Positions 38,058 to 47,005 are shown, numbered from the stretch's first letter. The stretch: 64,000 nt of DNA from Salinisphaera sp. (GCA_027858915.1 JAQIBT010000085.1:1-64000), one strand, 5' to 3'. The notes: generated from the sequence alone by a model not told the origin. Translations and numbers: made by a program.

Positions 38058-38083
38058 AGGGCCTGTGGCCGTATGAAACAGCC
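38058..38083 (+). repeat. Dispersed intergenic repeat, divergent copy E
   Basis: AGGGCCTGTGGCCGTATGAA followed by ACAGCC. It resembles the left arm of the hairpin at 27913 with a few changes. It overlaps a small hairpin (38045-38064). Confidence 0.4.
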
Positions 38084-38142
38084 ACCCGTTCTGGCGCTAT
38101 ACCAAGGGTTGGGCGGCGAGATCCCGACGAGTCAGTCATTGG

Positions 38143-38163
38143 CGGGTGTCGGGTTTTCTTACG
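38143..38163 (+). promoter_or_regulatory. Repeated motif upstream of the PEP-CTERM gene, copy 1
   Basis: The core GGGTGTCGGGTTTTCTTACG differs from copy 2 at three of 20 positions. The TGT-N11-AC(A/G) spacing resembles activator half-sites of enhancer-binding proteins, but this is inference. Confidence 0.3.
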
Positions 38164-38455
38164 GGCTATCGGGCGGTGAGTCCGGGCGTTCCGCAGCGGG
38201 TCGTTGCCAAGGGCGTCGGCAGGCAGAGCTAGGGGAGCAGGCAATGCGAGCAAGCAAACTGCCGGCTCTGCGGCAACGGGTTCAGACAGATGGCCCATGA
38301 GATGCGACGCATCCCTTGCCGTGGAATACAGGGAGCCAGCTTCCGAGTGTCTGAACGTCGGCAGGACAGGCGTTGCCATGGGCACGTCGCGAACCCAAGC
38401 GATTTTTGTCCGGACGGCTTCAGGCCAAGCGAGCAATACGACGATGCTGCCAGAT

Positions 38456-38475
38456 GGGTGTCGGATTCTCTTACA
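38456..38475 (+). promoter_or_regulatory. Repeated motif upstream of the PEP-CTERM gene, copy 2
   Basis: GGGTGTCGGATTCTCTTACA, about 180 bases before the ATG of the PEP-CTERM gene and 311 bases after copy 1. A convincing sigma-54 promoter (GG-N10-GC) is not seen. Confidence 0.35.
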
Positions 38476-38654
38476 ACGCGAGGGTTTGCTTGCGCTTGGC
38501 AATCCGGGAGGCGTCTAAAATAATAAGTTTTTTATCAATAAAATCAGTTGATTAAAAATTTTATTGTCGCCGAAGCACAGTCTGGAACGAATGTTGAATG
38601 ATATCTCCCGTGACATTGAAACTGACAACTGCCTTGACCGGCTAGGGGATATAA

Positions 38655-39356
38655 ATGAAAAACCTGACAAGCAAATCTTTGATCGTTGGCGCTGGCATGC
38701 TGCTGGCGGCCAGCCCTGCGTTTGCCACCGTCGTCGAGAACATCAATTTCCCGGTCACCTCCGGGGAACATGGTTTAGCCGGCGACTTCAACGAAAACGT
38801 TGTGACCAATAAAGGCGACGTGTTGACCGGCGGCGGCAATATCTATTCCATCGATGGCCATACCGTCGGAAGCCTTTGTACGTCGGGGACTTGCACACTG
38901 AGTTATAAGTTCGGCGGCTATACGCTAGCAGCCGACGTCAACGGCACTAACGCCAACTTCAACGGCGGCTTCGTAGATTTCTACGCCAACGGTTCCAGCA
39001 CTCCCTTCCTGAATACAGTAGCTGCTCCCGAGCCGGGTTCTAGTTACACCCTGGAGGGTGCGCTCGGAGCGGGTGGCACCCAGAATACCGCCATTGGCCT
39101 GCTGAATGTTGTTGGTACGCCGTCTGCCGCTGCGTCGTCGGTTTTCGACACCAACAGCTACGCGAATGGCCTGGGCGGCCTTAGCGACCTTCGCTTCAAC
39201 ATCAGTGCTTCGCCGCAGGGCGATGGCTCGACGTTCTTCGGTTCGGCTGATGCGCATTATACCGCGGTGCCGGAGCCGAGTGAGTTGGCCATGCTGGGCC
39301 TTGGCCTGGTGCTGGTTGGCTTTGGTGCGACCTACCGTCGTCGCAACCGCGGCTGA
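38655..39356 (+). CDS. PEP-CTERM sorting-domain protein
   Basis: 233 residues. Signal peptide (IVGAGMLLAASPAFATVV), a Gly/Asn/Ser-rich beta-type mature part, and a complete C-terminal sorting signal: VPEPSELAMLGLGLVLVGFG then a basic tail ending RRRNRG. An exosortase cuts at the PEP motif and releases the protein to the surface or exopolysaccharide. The mature part shows no catalytic motif. AGGGGA stands five bases before the ATG. A UUCG hairpin and a strong terminator follow. The matching acyltransferase lies 1 kb away, but the exosortase itself is not in the window. Confidence 0.92.
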   Translation: MKNLTSKSLIVGAGMLLAASPAFATVVENINFPVTSGEHGLAGDFNENVVTNKGDVLTGGGNIYSIDGHTVGSLCTSGTCTLSYKFGGYTLAADVNGTNANFNGGFVDFYANGSSTPFLNTVAAPEPGSSYTLEGALGAGGTQNTAIGLLNVVGTPSAAASSVFDTNSYANGLGGLSDLRFNISASPQGDGSTFFGSADAHYTAVPEPSELAMLGLGLVLVGFGATYRRRNRG

Positions 39357-39369
39357 ATGACTGTGATCT

Positions 39370-39387
39370 GACTGCCTTCGGGCAGTC
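39370..39387 (+). other. UUCG-loop hairpin after the PEP-CTERM gene
   Basis: GACTGCC TTCG GGCAGTC, perfect seven-base stem with a stable tetraloop, four bases before the terminator; it probably protects the transcript's 3' end. Confidence 0.7.
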
Positions 39388-39390
39388 GAG

Positions 39391-39422
39391 AAAAAGCCGC
39401 CCAAACGGGGCGGCTTTTTTTT
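39391..39422 (+). terminator. Rho-independent terminator of the PEP-CTERM gene
   Basis: AAAAAGCCGCCC, loop AAACG, GGGCGGC and eight T. The A-run before the stem makes it usable from both sides, also for the convergent peptidase gene. Confidence 0.9.
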
Positions 39423-39485
39423 GGCTCGGAATAACAGTGCGGGCCAGAGCCGGATGATCTGATGGCTATGAAGCGACGACGGACT

Positions 39486-41615
39486 CTAAGCTTTCGAGCC
39501 GAGCTCTGCCAACAGGAAGGCAAAGATCAAGGCGGTCTCTTCGAGCGCGGCAAACCGCCCCGGCAGACCGCCATGTCCGGCGGCCATGTGGGTCTTGAGC
39601 AATAGCGGCCTATGGTCGGTCTTGCTGGCGCGCAGTCTGGCGACCCATTTTGCCGGCTCCCAATAAGTCACCCGGGGATCGGAAACGCCGGCAATCACCA
39701 GCATGGCCGGATAATTCTGGGCGGTGACGTTCTGATACGGACAGTAGCTGTGAATAGTCGCGAATGCCGCCGCGTCGGCCAGCGGATTACCCCACTCCGG
39801 CCATTCGGGCGGCGTCAACGGCAGGGTTTCGTCCATCATGGTGTTGAGCACGTCCACGAACGGCACGTCGGCAATCGCTGCCCCGAACAGCTCGGGCCGC
39901 TGGTTGACCACTGCACCCACCAGCATGCCGCCAGCGCTGCCGCCGTGTGCGGCTATACGCCCGGCAGCGGTGTACTGCTGGGCGATCAGGTACTCGGCGA
40001 CGGTGATGAAGTCCTTGAATGTATTGGGCTTGTTCTCGAGTTTTCCGTCGTTGTACCAGCGATAGCCGCGCTCTTGCCCGCCCCGGATATGGGCCACGGC
40101 ATAAATGAAGCCGCGGTCGATCAATGAGAAACGAGACGCCGAAAACGCTGCGGGCTCGGAGATTCCATAGGCGCCATAGCCGTGCAGGAAGCAGGGCGCG
40201 CTGCCGTCGATCGGCGTATCGATATGATGCAGCACGGTGACTGGAACCTGCTCACCGTCGTCGGTGGCGGCGGAAAACCGACGGACTACGTAGTCATCGG
40301 GATTGAAGCCACTGGGCACGGCGCGTTGCTTGCGCAGCGTGCGTCGGCGCTCGCTCATATCGTAGTCGTAGGTCTCGTCCGGCGTATCTGGCGCGCTGTA
40401 GAGAAAACGCAGCTGCGCGGTGTGGTATTCGTAGCCGGCCGACATCCCCAGGCTGTAGGCCTCGGCCTTGAAGGCGATCGGGTGGTCGCTGCCGTCGCGC
40501 TTGTCGGTAATGACGATTCGCGGCAGCGCATCGGCACGTTCCATACGGACGCGAAAATCTGCGAATTCGACATGATCGAGTATCAGACGCCCGGGAACGT
40601 GCGGCACGATATCCTGCCAGTGCGCGAAATCCGGTGTGGCGACCGGCGTGCGCACCAGTTTGAAATCCTCGGCCTCGTCGGCGTTGGTCAGCAACACGAA
40701 GTGATCGCCGTTGTCGTCGTCTACCGAATACTCGCGCCCGGGTCGGCGTTCGGCAATCAGCCGCGGTTCGGCCCACGGTGTGTCCGCCGGTATGAACCGG
40801 GTCTCGCTGGTGGCGTGGTCGTGGGCATGGATGAGAATGAACCGAGCGCTCTGGGTTTCACTCAGGCTGACGAAAAAGCCAGGGTCGGTTTCGGTATAGA
40901 CGAGGGCAGCGTCGGCGCTATCGGCCCCCAGCGGCAGCCGCCAGACCTGACAGGGGCGGTGGTTGTCGTCGAGCGTGGTGTAGAACAGCGTGGCGCTGTC
41001 GGCCGACCACAGCAGATTGCCCGTGGTGTTGGCGATAGGCGGCTGGATTTCTTCGCCGCTGGCGATATCGCGGACGTGGATCGTATAGGCCTCGGATCCC
41101 CGTTCGTCGAGCGAAAAGGCCAGTTTGGCGTGATCGGGACTGTGGTCGGCCGCGCCGAGCGAGAAATACGTTCGGCCTTCGGCTTCGGCGTCGCCGTCGA
41201 GCAGGATCTGTTCGCCGGCCAGCGGCTCGCCTGGTTCGGCGCTGCCGTCGGCATCGCGTGCCGCGCGACAGAAGATCGGATGCTGGCCGTCGTCGCGAAA
41301 CCGCAGGTAGTAGACATACTCGCCGTCTGGCGTTGGCACGCTGGCGTCACGCTCGGCCATGCGGGCACGCATTTCGGCGACGAGCTGCTGGCGCAACTCG
41401 GTCGATCCGGCCATCTGGCGATCGGTATAAGCGTTCTCGGCGTCGAGATAAGCACGGATCTCGGCGCTCAACTGATCTGGGTCGTGCATGGCCTCACGCC
41501 AGTTCGGATCGCGCAGCCAGGCGTAGTCGTCGTACAGCGTGACGCCGTGAATCTCGGTCTGCGTGGGTCTGCGCTCGGCGAGCGGTGGCGTGAGGGCGGG
41601 ATCGAACTCGGACAT
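39486..41615 (-). CDS. ptrB: Oligopeptidase B (S9 family)
   Basis: 709 residues, usual length. The N-terminal beta-propeller begins after DDYAWLRDPNW; the C-terminal alpha/beta-hydrolase domain carries the nucleophile in HGGSAGGMLVGAVVNQRPEL (Ser about 556), Asp in IAGVSDPRVTYWEPAKW and His in THMAAGHGGLPGR. RGGQERGYRWYNDGK is typical of the subfamily. It cleaves peptides after Arg/Lys in the cytoplasm. It is a single gene, convergent with the PEP-CTERM gene. Confidence 0.96.
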   Translation of the reverse strand: MSEFDPALTPPLAERRPTQTEIHGVTLYDDYAWLRDPNWREAMHDPDQLSAEIRAYLDAENAYTDRQMAGSTELRQQLVAEMRARMAERDASVPTPDGEYVYYLRFRDDGQHPIFCRAARDADGSAEPGEPLAGEQILLDGDAEAEGRTYFSLGAADHSPDHAKLAFSLDERGSEAYTIHVRDIASGEEIQPPIANTTGNLLWSADSATLFYTTLDDNHRPCQVWRLPLGADSADAALVYTETDPGFFVSLSETQSARFILIHAHDHATSETRFIPADTPWAEPRLIAERRPGREYSVDDDNGDHFVLLTNADEAEDFKLVRTPVATPDFAHWQDIVPHVPGRLILDHVEFADFRVRMERADALPRIVITDKRDGSDHPIAFKAEAYSLGMSAGYEYHTAQLRFLYSAPDTPDETYDYDMSERRRTLRKQRAVPSGFNPDDYVVRRFSAATDDGEQVPVTVLHHIDTPIDGSAPCFLHGYGAYGISEPAAFSASRFSLIDRGFIYAVAHIRGGQERGYRWYNDGKLENKPNTFKDFITVAEYLIAQQYTAAGRIAAHGGSAGGMLVGAVVNQRPELFGAAIADVPFVDVLNTMMDETLPLTPPEWPEWGNPLADAAAFATIHSYCPYQNVTAQNYPAMLVIAGVSDPRVTYWEPAKWVARLRASKTDHRPLLLKTHMAAGHGGLPGRFAALEETALIFAFLLAELGSKA

Positions 41616-41702
41616 GCACGGGCACTCGGCTAGTGGGAGATAGAAAGCGGTTTTTACAGCAGCACAGTCGCTGCGGGTGGCTGACGCGGATTCAAGCGCT
41701 CG

Positions 41703-43046
41703 TCAGGCAGAACCTATCTGCGGCGTGCGCTCGTGGGCGGCCAGTTGGCGACAGGCGCGCAGATACGCGTGGGTGATCGCTTGTCTGTCGCGCTGACTAG
41801 TCATTGCCTTCAAGGCCGCTTCCTGCAGGGCGCCGGCCTGATCGAGCATGAACTGTCGCTGTTCGACACGATGAATGAACTCGCCGGTTTCGCCGATACA
41901 TTGCAGCATATGCAGCGAGGCGTTGTAATCGGTAGCGAAATAAGCACGCAGCTGGTCGAAGATCGCGCTGCCCAGCGTCTGGAAGTCCAGATCGACCGCC
42001 CACAGGCGCAGTTGACCATGCTTGTCGAACCGATTCATTGACAGCGTCCGGCGCCTTGCCAGTCGATGCAGGGCCGCCGTCAGCCAGTCCAGACTGCTCA
42101 TGGCGGTATAGGGATCGTTGATTCCCGACGATAAGGCGCGAGCGGCGATCTCTACCAGTTCGTTGACCAGGAACAGCAGGTCCTGAGACTCGGTGCGCTG
42201 ACGACCCAGGGCATAGACATTACGCAGGCCCTTGGCGACCTCGTCGCTGACGCGCTCCGCTGGCCAGGCCCATAGAAGGACCTGTTCGCGACCGACAAAA
42301 TCGCCCGGTGCGCGTTCGATACGCAACACCAGATCGTGCCGTACCGCTTGATTCACGAGACTGGTATACAACAGGTTCTGGATATAGCCTTCGTTGTCTG
42401 CGCGTATGCCGACAGCGGTTTCGCTGAAGTCAGCCGGTAGCCAGGCAACGGGTTGGTTGTCTTTCTCCCGCGAGCGTTGATCGCATAGCTCGATAGCCTG
42501 GGCCAGATCGCAGCCCACATCGCCTACTACGTTCGAGACATGCAGCGATTCGGTGATGTGGTGAATGAAATAGATCAGCACCGCCAGGCTCGCGACTGCG
42601 AACAGTACGGCAACGAGTATGCCCAGATGCGGCACGAATGCACCGACCGTTTCGTGACTTGTACGGATCGTTCGCAGCAACAACAGACAGTAGACGAACG
42701 TCGATACAAAAGTGCCGAGCGTGATCTGATTGCCGGTATCGTTCATGAACTTGGTCAGCAGGCGCGGGCCGAGCGTGGATGTGGTATAAGCCAGCGCAGC
42801 GATGGTGATCGAGAACGTCACACCGGCGACACCGATCATCGACCCGGCAACCGTAGTGAGCAACCCGCGCGCACCTTCTGCCTGAACCTGGTAGACCAAG
42901 GGCACATTCTTGACCCATTGCTCGCCGATGGTGTTGTCGACCGTCGATAGCACGAGCGCCAGTACGGCCGATATCAGCGACATAACGGTTGGGATAAACC
43001 AGTAGCTGCCGCTCAGGTGGTTCCACAGTTTGACGAGTTGGGCCAT
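41703..43046 (-). CDS. DUF2254 membrane protein
   Basis: 447 residues from ATG 43046, where the product begins MAQLVKLWNHLSGSYWFIPT as in the family. Four N-terminal helices with ALAYTTSTLGPRLLTKFMND, then a soluble part with DYATH-like family motifs (IHHITESLHVS, SSGINDPYTAMSSLDWL). The function is unknown. It lies upstream-adjacent to the divergently oriented macro-domain remnant and prpE. Confidence 0.9.
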   Translation of the reverse strand: MAQLVKLWNHLSGSYWFIPTVMSLISAVLALVLSTVDNTIGEQWVKNVPLVYQVQAEGARGLLTTVAGSMIGVAGVTFSITIAALAYTTSTLGPRLLTKFMNDTGNQITLGTFVSTFVYCLLLLRTIRTSHETVGAFVPHLGILVAVLFAVASLAVLIYFIHHITESLHVSNVVGDVGCDLAQAIELCDQRSREKDNQPVAWLPADFSETAVGIRADNEGYIQNLLYTSLVNQAVRHDLVLRIERAPGDFVGREQVLLWAWPAERVSDEVAKGLRNVYALGRQRTESQDLLFLVNELVEIAARALSSGINDPYTAMSSLDWLTAALHRLARRRTLSMNRFDKHGQLRLWAVDLDFQTLGSAIFDQLRAYFATDYNASLHMLQCIGETGEFIHRVEQRQFMLDQAGALQEAALKAMTSQRDRQAITHAYLRACRQLAAHERTPQIGSA

Positions 43047-43120
43047 GCAAGCCGCCGGGCTTGGACCGGCGCTCGTATCGAGGGACAATGAGCCGACTCT
43101 AGCAGTATGGAGAGCCGCCC

Positions 43121-43330
43121 ATGCAGCGCGAAATCGATCATCTGATACTGGAATGCATCAAGGGCGACATCACCGACCAGCCCGATATCGCGGTGATCGT
43201 CAACGCGGCCAGTCAAACCATGGTCGACAGGCTCCTGAAGCCGACTGAGCGGCCCGGCGTAGCCCAAGGTCGCATGGGCTCGCGGCTCGGCGACTGGCAC
43301 ATTGACTCAAATAATGTGTCTGGAAGAGCC
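43121..43330 (+). pseudogene. Macro-domain (ADP-ribose deacylase) N-terminal fragment
   Basis: The frame opens at ATG 43121 with ILECIKGDITDQPDIAVIVNAAS, the first strand and the NAA(N) nucleotide-binding motif of the YmdB/macro family. Right after it the sequence loses similarity (QTMVDRLLKPTER) and the frame runs into prpE. The rest of the 170-residue domain is absent, so it is a truncated relic left beside the prpE start. Confidence 0.7.
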
Positions 43331-43332
43331 GC

Positions 43333-45282
43333 ATGGTTACGCAGTCAAGGGAAAGCGGCGGATACGCTCGGCAATTTGCGCATGCACGGGATGAACCGGC
43401 GGTCTTCTGGGCCGAACAGGCCGAACACATCCGGTGGACCCGCAAGCCGTCGATCATGCTCGACGATCGCGACGCCCCCATGTATCGGTGGTTCGCGGAC
43501 GGCGAGCTCAACACCTGCGACAACTGCCTGGACCGCCACGTCGAGGCGGGCCGCGGTGATCGTCTGGCGCTGATTCACGACAGCCCGGTCACCCAGAGCG
43601 TGAAGCGCTATACCTATCGCGAACTGCGCGACATGGTCGCCCGTTTTGCCGGCGTGATTCGAGCCCAGGGCGTGGCGGCCGGTGATCGGGTGATCATCTA
43701 TATGCCGATGATCCCGGAAGCCGTGGTCGCCATGCTGGCCTGTGCCCGTATTGGTGCCGTGCATTCGGTGGTGTTCGGCGGTTTCAGCGGTGCCGAACTG
43801 GCCAAGCGTATCGACGATGCCAAGCCGACCCTCGTGCTGTCGGCGTCCTGCGGGATCGAGCCGTCTCGGATCGTGGAATACAAGCCGCTGCTCAATCAGG
43901 CACTGGAGCTGGCCGAACACAAGGTCCCGCGCTGCGTCATCTTCCAGCGCCCCACGCGTCGCTGCGAGCTGTTACCTGGGCGCGACATCGATTGGCAGGC
44001 CGTGCTGGCAGAGGCCGAACCGGCCGATTGCGTGCCGGTGGCGGCTACCGATCCGCTGTATATTCTCTATACGTCAGGTACCACCGGACGCCCGAAGGGC
44101 GTGGTCCGCGACAACGGCGGCCATGCCGTCGCCATGCACTATTCGGCCGGCGCGGTCTACGGGCTGGAACCCGACGATGTGTTCTGGACTGCCTCCGACG
44201 TGGGCTGGGTGGTCGGCCATTCCTACTGCGTCTACGCCCCGCTGCTGCTGGGTTGCACGTCGGTGATCTACGAGGGCAAGCCGGTGGGTACGCCCGATGC
44301 CGGTGCCTTCTGGCGCGTGATCGCCGAGCACCGGGTCAACGTGTTCTTCACCGCGCCGACTGCATTTCGGGCCATCAAGAAAGTCGATCCAAAAGCGGAA
44401 ATGGCGGCTGGATACGATGTCTCCAGTCTGCGGGCGCTGTTTCTCGCCGGCGAACACTGTGATCCGGATACGGCTGCCTGGGCCGGCCACGAACTGGGCG
44501 TGCCGGTGGTCGATCATTGGTGGCAGACAGAAACGGCCTGGGCGATCACGGCCAACCCGCTCGGGATCGAGGATCTCACTTCACCTATTGGCTCGGCCGG
44601 GCGGCCGATGCCTGGCTTCGACGTCCGCGTGCTGGGCGCTGATGGGCACGAGGTTGATGACGGCGAGATGGGGGATATCTGTATCAACCTGCCGTTGCCG
44701 CCGGGCTGTCTGTCGACTCTCTGGCAGAACGACGCGGGTTTTTGCGATGCCTATCTGTCGGCGTTTCCGGGGTATTACCGCTCGGGCGATGCCGGCCATT
44801 TCGACAAGCAGCGCAATTTGTGGGTGATGGGTCGGATCGACGATATCATCAACGTCGCCGGCCATCGCCTGTCGACCGGCCTGATCGAGGAAGTGATTTC
44901 AGCGCATCCTGATGTCGCCGAGGCGGCGGTCGTCGGCGCGCGCGATCCCGACAAGGGCCAGCTGCCGGTCGCCATGGTCGTGCTCAAGAGCGGTGGCAAT
45001 CGCCGGCCTGGCGATGTGGCAGCCGAGATTGTTGCGCGCGTGCGCGAGGAAATCGGTCCGGTGGCGGCCTTTCGCAGCGTGGCCGTGGTCGACCGCCTGC
45101 CCAAGACCCGCTCCGGCAAGATCGTGCGCGCCACGCTGCGCGATATTGCCGACGGCGCGCCGTGGCAGGCGCCGGCTACCATCGACGATTCATCGATTCT
45201 CGACGATATCGAGCGCCAGCTGGAGGCCATCGGCTATGCCTGCAAGCGCGACATGGCGTCCAGCGACGCGGACATCAGATAA
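43333..45282 (+). CDS. prpE: Propionyl-CoA synthetase-type acyl-CoA synthetase
   Basis: 649 residues. AMP-forming synthetase marks: YILYTSGTTGRPKGVVRDNG (P-loop, about residues 248-267), DHWWQTETAW, YYRSGDAGHFDKQRNLWVMG and the catalytic Lys in TRSGKIVRATLRDI. The N-terminal NTCDNCLDRHVEAGRGDR and the N-terminal ACAS domain put it in the acetyl/propionyl-CoA synthetase branch; RDNGGHAVAMHYS is typical of PrpE. It activates propionate (perhaps acetate) with ATP and CoA. No prpBCD genes are near. Its 3' end overlaps the convergent GNAT gene by 49 bases. Confidence 0.9.
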   Translation: MVTQSRESGGYARQFAHARDEPAVFWAEQAEHIRWTRKPSIMLDDRDAPMYRWFADGELNTCDNCLDRHVEAGRGDRLALIHDSPVTQSVKRYTYRELRDMVARFAGVIRAQGVAAGDRVIIYMPMIPEAVVAMLACARIGAVHSVVFGGFSGAELAKRIDDAKPTLVLSASCGIEPSRIVEYKPLLNQALELAEHKVPRCVIFQRPTRRCELLPGRDIDWQAVLAEAEPADCVPVAATDPLYILYTSGTTGRPKGVVRDNGGHAVAMHYSAGAVYGLEPDDVFWTASDVGWVVGHSYCVYAPLLLGCTSVIYEGKPVGTPDAGAFWRVIAEHRVNVFFTAPTAFRAIKKVDPKAEMAAGYDVSSLRALFLAGEHCDPDTAAWAGHELGVPVVDHWWQTETAWAITANPLGIEDLTSPIGSAGRPMPGFDVRVLGADGHEVDDGEMGDICINLPLPPGCLSTLWQNDAGFCDAYLSAFPGYYRSGDAGHFDKQRNLWVMGRIDDIINVAGHRLSTGLIEEVISAHPDVAEAAVVGARDPDKGQLPVAMVVLKSGGNRRPGDVAAEIVARVREEIGPVAAFRSVAVVDRLPKTRSGKIVRATLRDIADGAPWQAPATIDDSSILDDIERQLEAIGYACKRDMASSDADIR

Positions 45283-45764
45283 TCGTCCATGACATAGCCG
45301 TGGCCGATGTCCTTGATATCAGCTCGTGCGATCACCAGGCCCATCCGCTGATAAGCGCCGATTGAGCCCGCGTTGTGGCGATTGACCCGCAGCCAGAGCT
45401 GTTCAGCGCCCAGCGATCGCGCCTGGTCACAAGCGTGCCAGAGCAACGCGCGCGCCACGCCGCGGCCACGTGCGTCGGCATGGACATAGAGCTTGTCGAG
45501 CCAGGCGTTGGCCGGGTCTGATGCGTCGGGCGACAGGCTGGCATAGCCGATGTCGATCGCCCCATCGACGGCCAGCGTGAACTGCGCGCCGGCGCGGTGG
45601 GCGTGGATCAGTGCCGCTACGCTGTAGCCGTCGGCGAGCATGTATTCCACCTGAGCGCTGCCGATGATCGGTAGGTAATGCTCGTGCCAGATCACATGCG
45701 CCAGCTCAGAGAGTCGAGCCAGTGCTGCCGCGTCGGCGGCGGCTTGTAGTCGAAAACTGCTCAT
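45234..45764 (-). CDS. GNAT family N-acetyltransferase
   Basis: 176 residues. Acetyl-CoA motif A is WLDKLYVHADARGRGVARAL (about residues 90-109), followed by LWLRVNRHNAGSIGAYQRMG, the family's C-terminal motif. The N-terminal half (VIWHEHYLPIIGSAQVEYML) matches a common bacterial subgroup. The substrate is unknown. It overlaps the prpE end by 49 bases in opposite orientation, and both readings have normal family sequence over the overlap. Confidence 0.88.
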   Translation of the reverse strand: MSSFRLQAAADAAALARLSELAHVIWHEHYLPIIGSAQVEYMLADGYSVAALIHAHRAGAQFTLAVDGAIDIGYASLSPDASDPANAWLDKLYVHADARGRGVARALLWHACDQARSLGAEQLWLRVNRHNAGSIGAYQRMGLVIARADIKDIGHGYVMDDYLMSASLDAMSRLQA

Positions 45765-45840
45765 CGGTTGTTTCCTCCGGCCAACCGCGCGCGTATGCGG
45801 TCGAATTCGCCGTGCTCGGAAGGCGTGTCGTTATGGGCGC

Positions 45841-45868
45841 CGCATAAAACGGCAACAGGCCCAAGACT
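45841..45868 (+). repeat. Dispersed intergenic repeat, copy C
   Basis: CGCATAAAACGGCAACAGGC then CCAAGACT. It lies 95 bases before the alpha/beta-hydrolase start and about 80 bases upstream of the GNAT start on the other strand. Confidence 0.55.
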
Positions 45869-45962
45869 CATACGGGTAGACTACATCGCCGTCCTCCGAT
45901 GCCGATACATCCAGTCTGCGTCGCTTATCGCAGGACGAATCAATCAGGTACGAGGATCAGGC

Positions 45963-46898
45963 ATGGCAGATTTTCTGGCGCCGGCGCTGGACGGCGCGGA
46001 CAGCGTGGATCGCGTGGAAGCCAACGGACTGGAATTGGTCTATGAGCAGTTCGGATGCGACAGCGATCCGGCGCTGCTGCTCATCATGGGCCTGGGTACC
46101 CAGTTGACGGGCTGGCCTGATGCGTTCTGCCGTGCGCTGGCCGATCACGGCCTGCGGGTGATTCGCTTCGATAACCGCGATGTCGGGCTGTCGACGAAAC
46201 TCCGCGAGCACACCGGCTACGACAAGGTTCACAAGGCATTCGTGAAATCGTTGCTGGGCCGCGACATCAATATCGCCTACCGCCTGGAGGACATGGTCGA
46301 CGACACGATTGGTCTCATGGATGCTTTGGGGATCGATCGGGCTCATCTGGTTGGCGCGTCCATGGGCGGCATGATCGCCCAGCTGGTGGCCGGGCTGCAT
46401 CCGCAGCGGGTCGCGACCCTGACCTCGATCATGTCGTCGTCCGGTGCGCGTCGACTGCCGCGCGGAAAGCTCAAGGTTCTGCTGCGGCTGGCCAGCGCGC
46501 CGAAGAACAGCGATCCGGAAACCGTGGTGGCTCATATGGCCAAGACCATGCGCATGATCGGGAGCCCGAACATCGGGCGTAGTCATGCAGGGTGGCAGGC
46601 CGAGCTGCTGCGCAACGTCAAGCGCAGCTATTATCCGGCTGGCACCGGCCGTCAGGTGCTGGCGGTCTTATCGGCAGGCTCGCGGGTGGAGCTGTTGAAG
46701 CAGATCGCACAGCCGGCGCTGGTGATTCACGGCGCGGCCGATCCATTGCTGCCGGTCAAGCACGGGCGCGACACGGCCAGTCATCTGCCCAACGCGCGCT
46801 ACGAGGAATTCGACGGCATGGGCCACGATCTGCCGCCGCCGTTGCTGGCCCGTATCGTACAGCTGATCCACGAATTGACCGACCAGGTGCCGATCTGA
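45963..46898 (+). CDS. Alpha/beta-hydrolase
   Basis: 311 residues from ATG 45963 (GAGGA seven to eleven bases upstream). The hydrolase core has LLLIMGLGTQLTGWPDAFC with the oxyanion region, nucleophile elbow HLVGASMGGMIAQLVAG (Ser about 131), acid in VIHGAADPLLPVKHG and His in FDGMGHDLPPPL. RFDNRDVGLSTKL is typical of a subgroup near aclacinomycin-methylesterase-like hydrolases. Cytoplasmic; substrate not readable. Confidence 0.9.
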   Translation: MADFLAPALDGADSVDRVEANGLELVYEQFGCDSDPALLLIMGLGTQLTGWPDAFCRALADHGLRVIRFDNRDVGLSTKLREHTGYDKVHKAFVKSLLGRDINIAYRLEDMVDDTIGLMDALGIDRAHLVGASMGGMIAQLVAGLHPQRVATLTSIMSSSGARRLPRGKLKVLLRLASAPKNSDPETVVAHMAKTMRMIGSPNIGRSHAGWQAELLRNVKRSYYPAGTGRQVLAVLSAGSRVELLKQIAQPALVIHGAADPLLPVKHGRDTASHLPNARYEEFDGMGHDLPPPLLARIVQLIHELTDQVPI

Positions 46899-47005
46899 GC
46901 GCACAGGCCATGCGCAAGATACAAGAGAATTAACCGCACCATCTGCGTCAATCGGCGGACCAACCGGCCCTGGCCTGTTTGCGGCATGCGCCAGCCATCG
47001 GGGGG

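Larger units (their letters stand above)
37627..38654 (+). other. One-kilobase regulatory/intergenic region before the PEP-CTERM gene
   Basis: No gene with family-like sequence is seen. A 250-codon minus-strand frame has compositional features of a chance frame. The region contains two near-identical 20-base motifs (38145 and 38456), a variant of the dispersed repeat at 38058, a small hairpin AGGCCCTG/CAGGGCCT at 38045-38064, and an A+T-rich stretch 38517-38565 just before the PEP-CTERM gene that may hold its promoter. Confidence 0.5.

Noticed and set aside
37750-38502. 250-codon minus-strand open frame before the PEP-CTERM gene
   Set aside because: Residue composition is that of a chance frame in G+C-rich DNA (many Arg, Pro, Ser), with no ribosome site or domain-like pattern, and it covers the repeat motifs.
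38480-38650. Sigma-54 promoter for the PEP-CTERM gene
   Set aside because: The best candidate (TTGGCAATCCGGGAGGC) has the GG and GC elements one base too far apart.
40182-41633. 483-codon frame antisense to oligopeptidase B
   Set aside because: The protein on the minus strand is a complete, motif-rich enzyme; the antisense reading is a by-product of codon bias.
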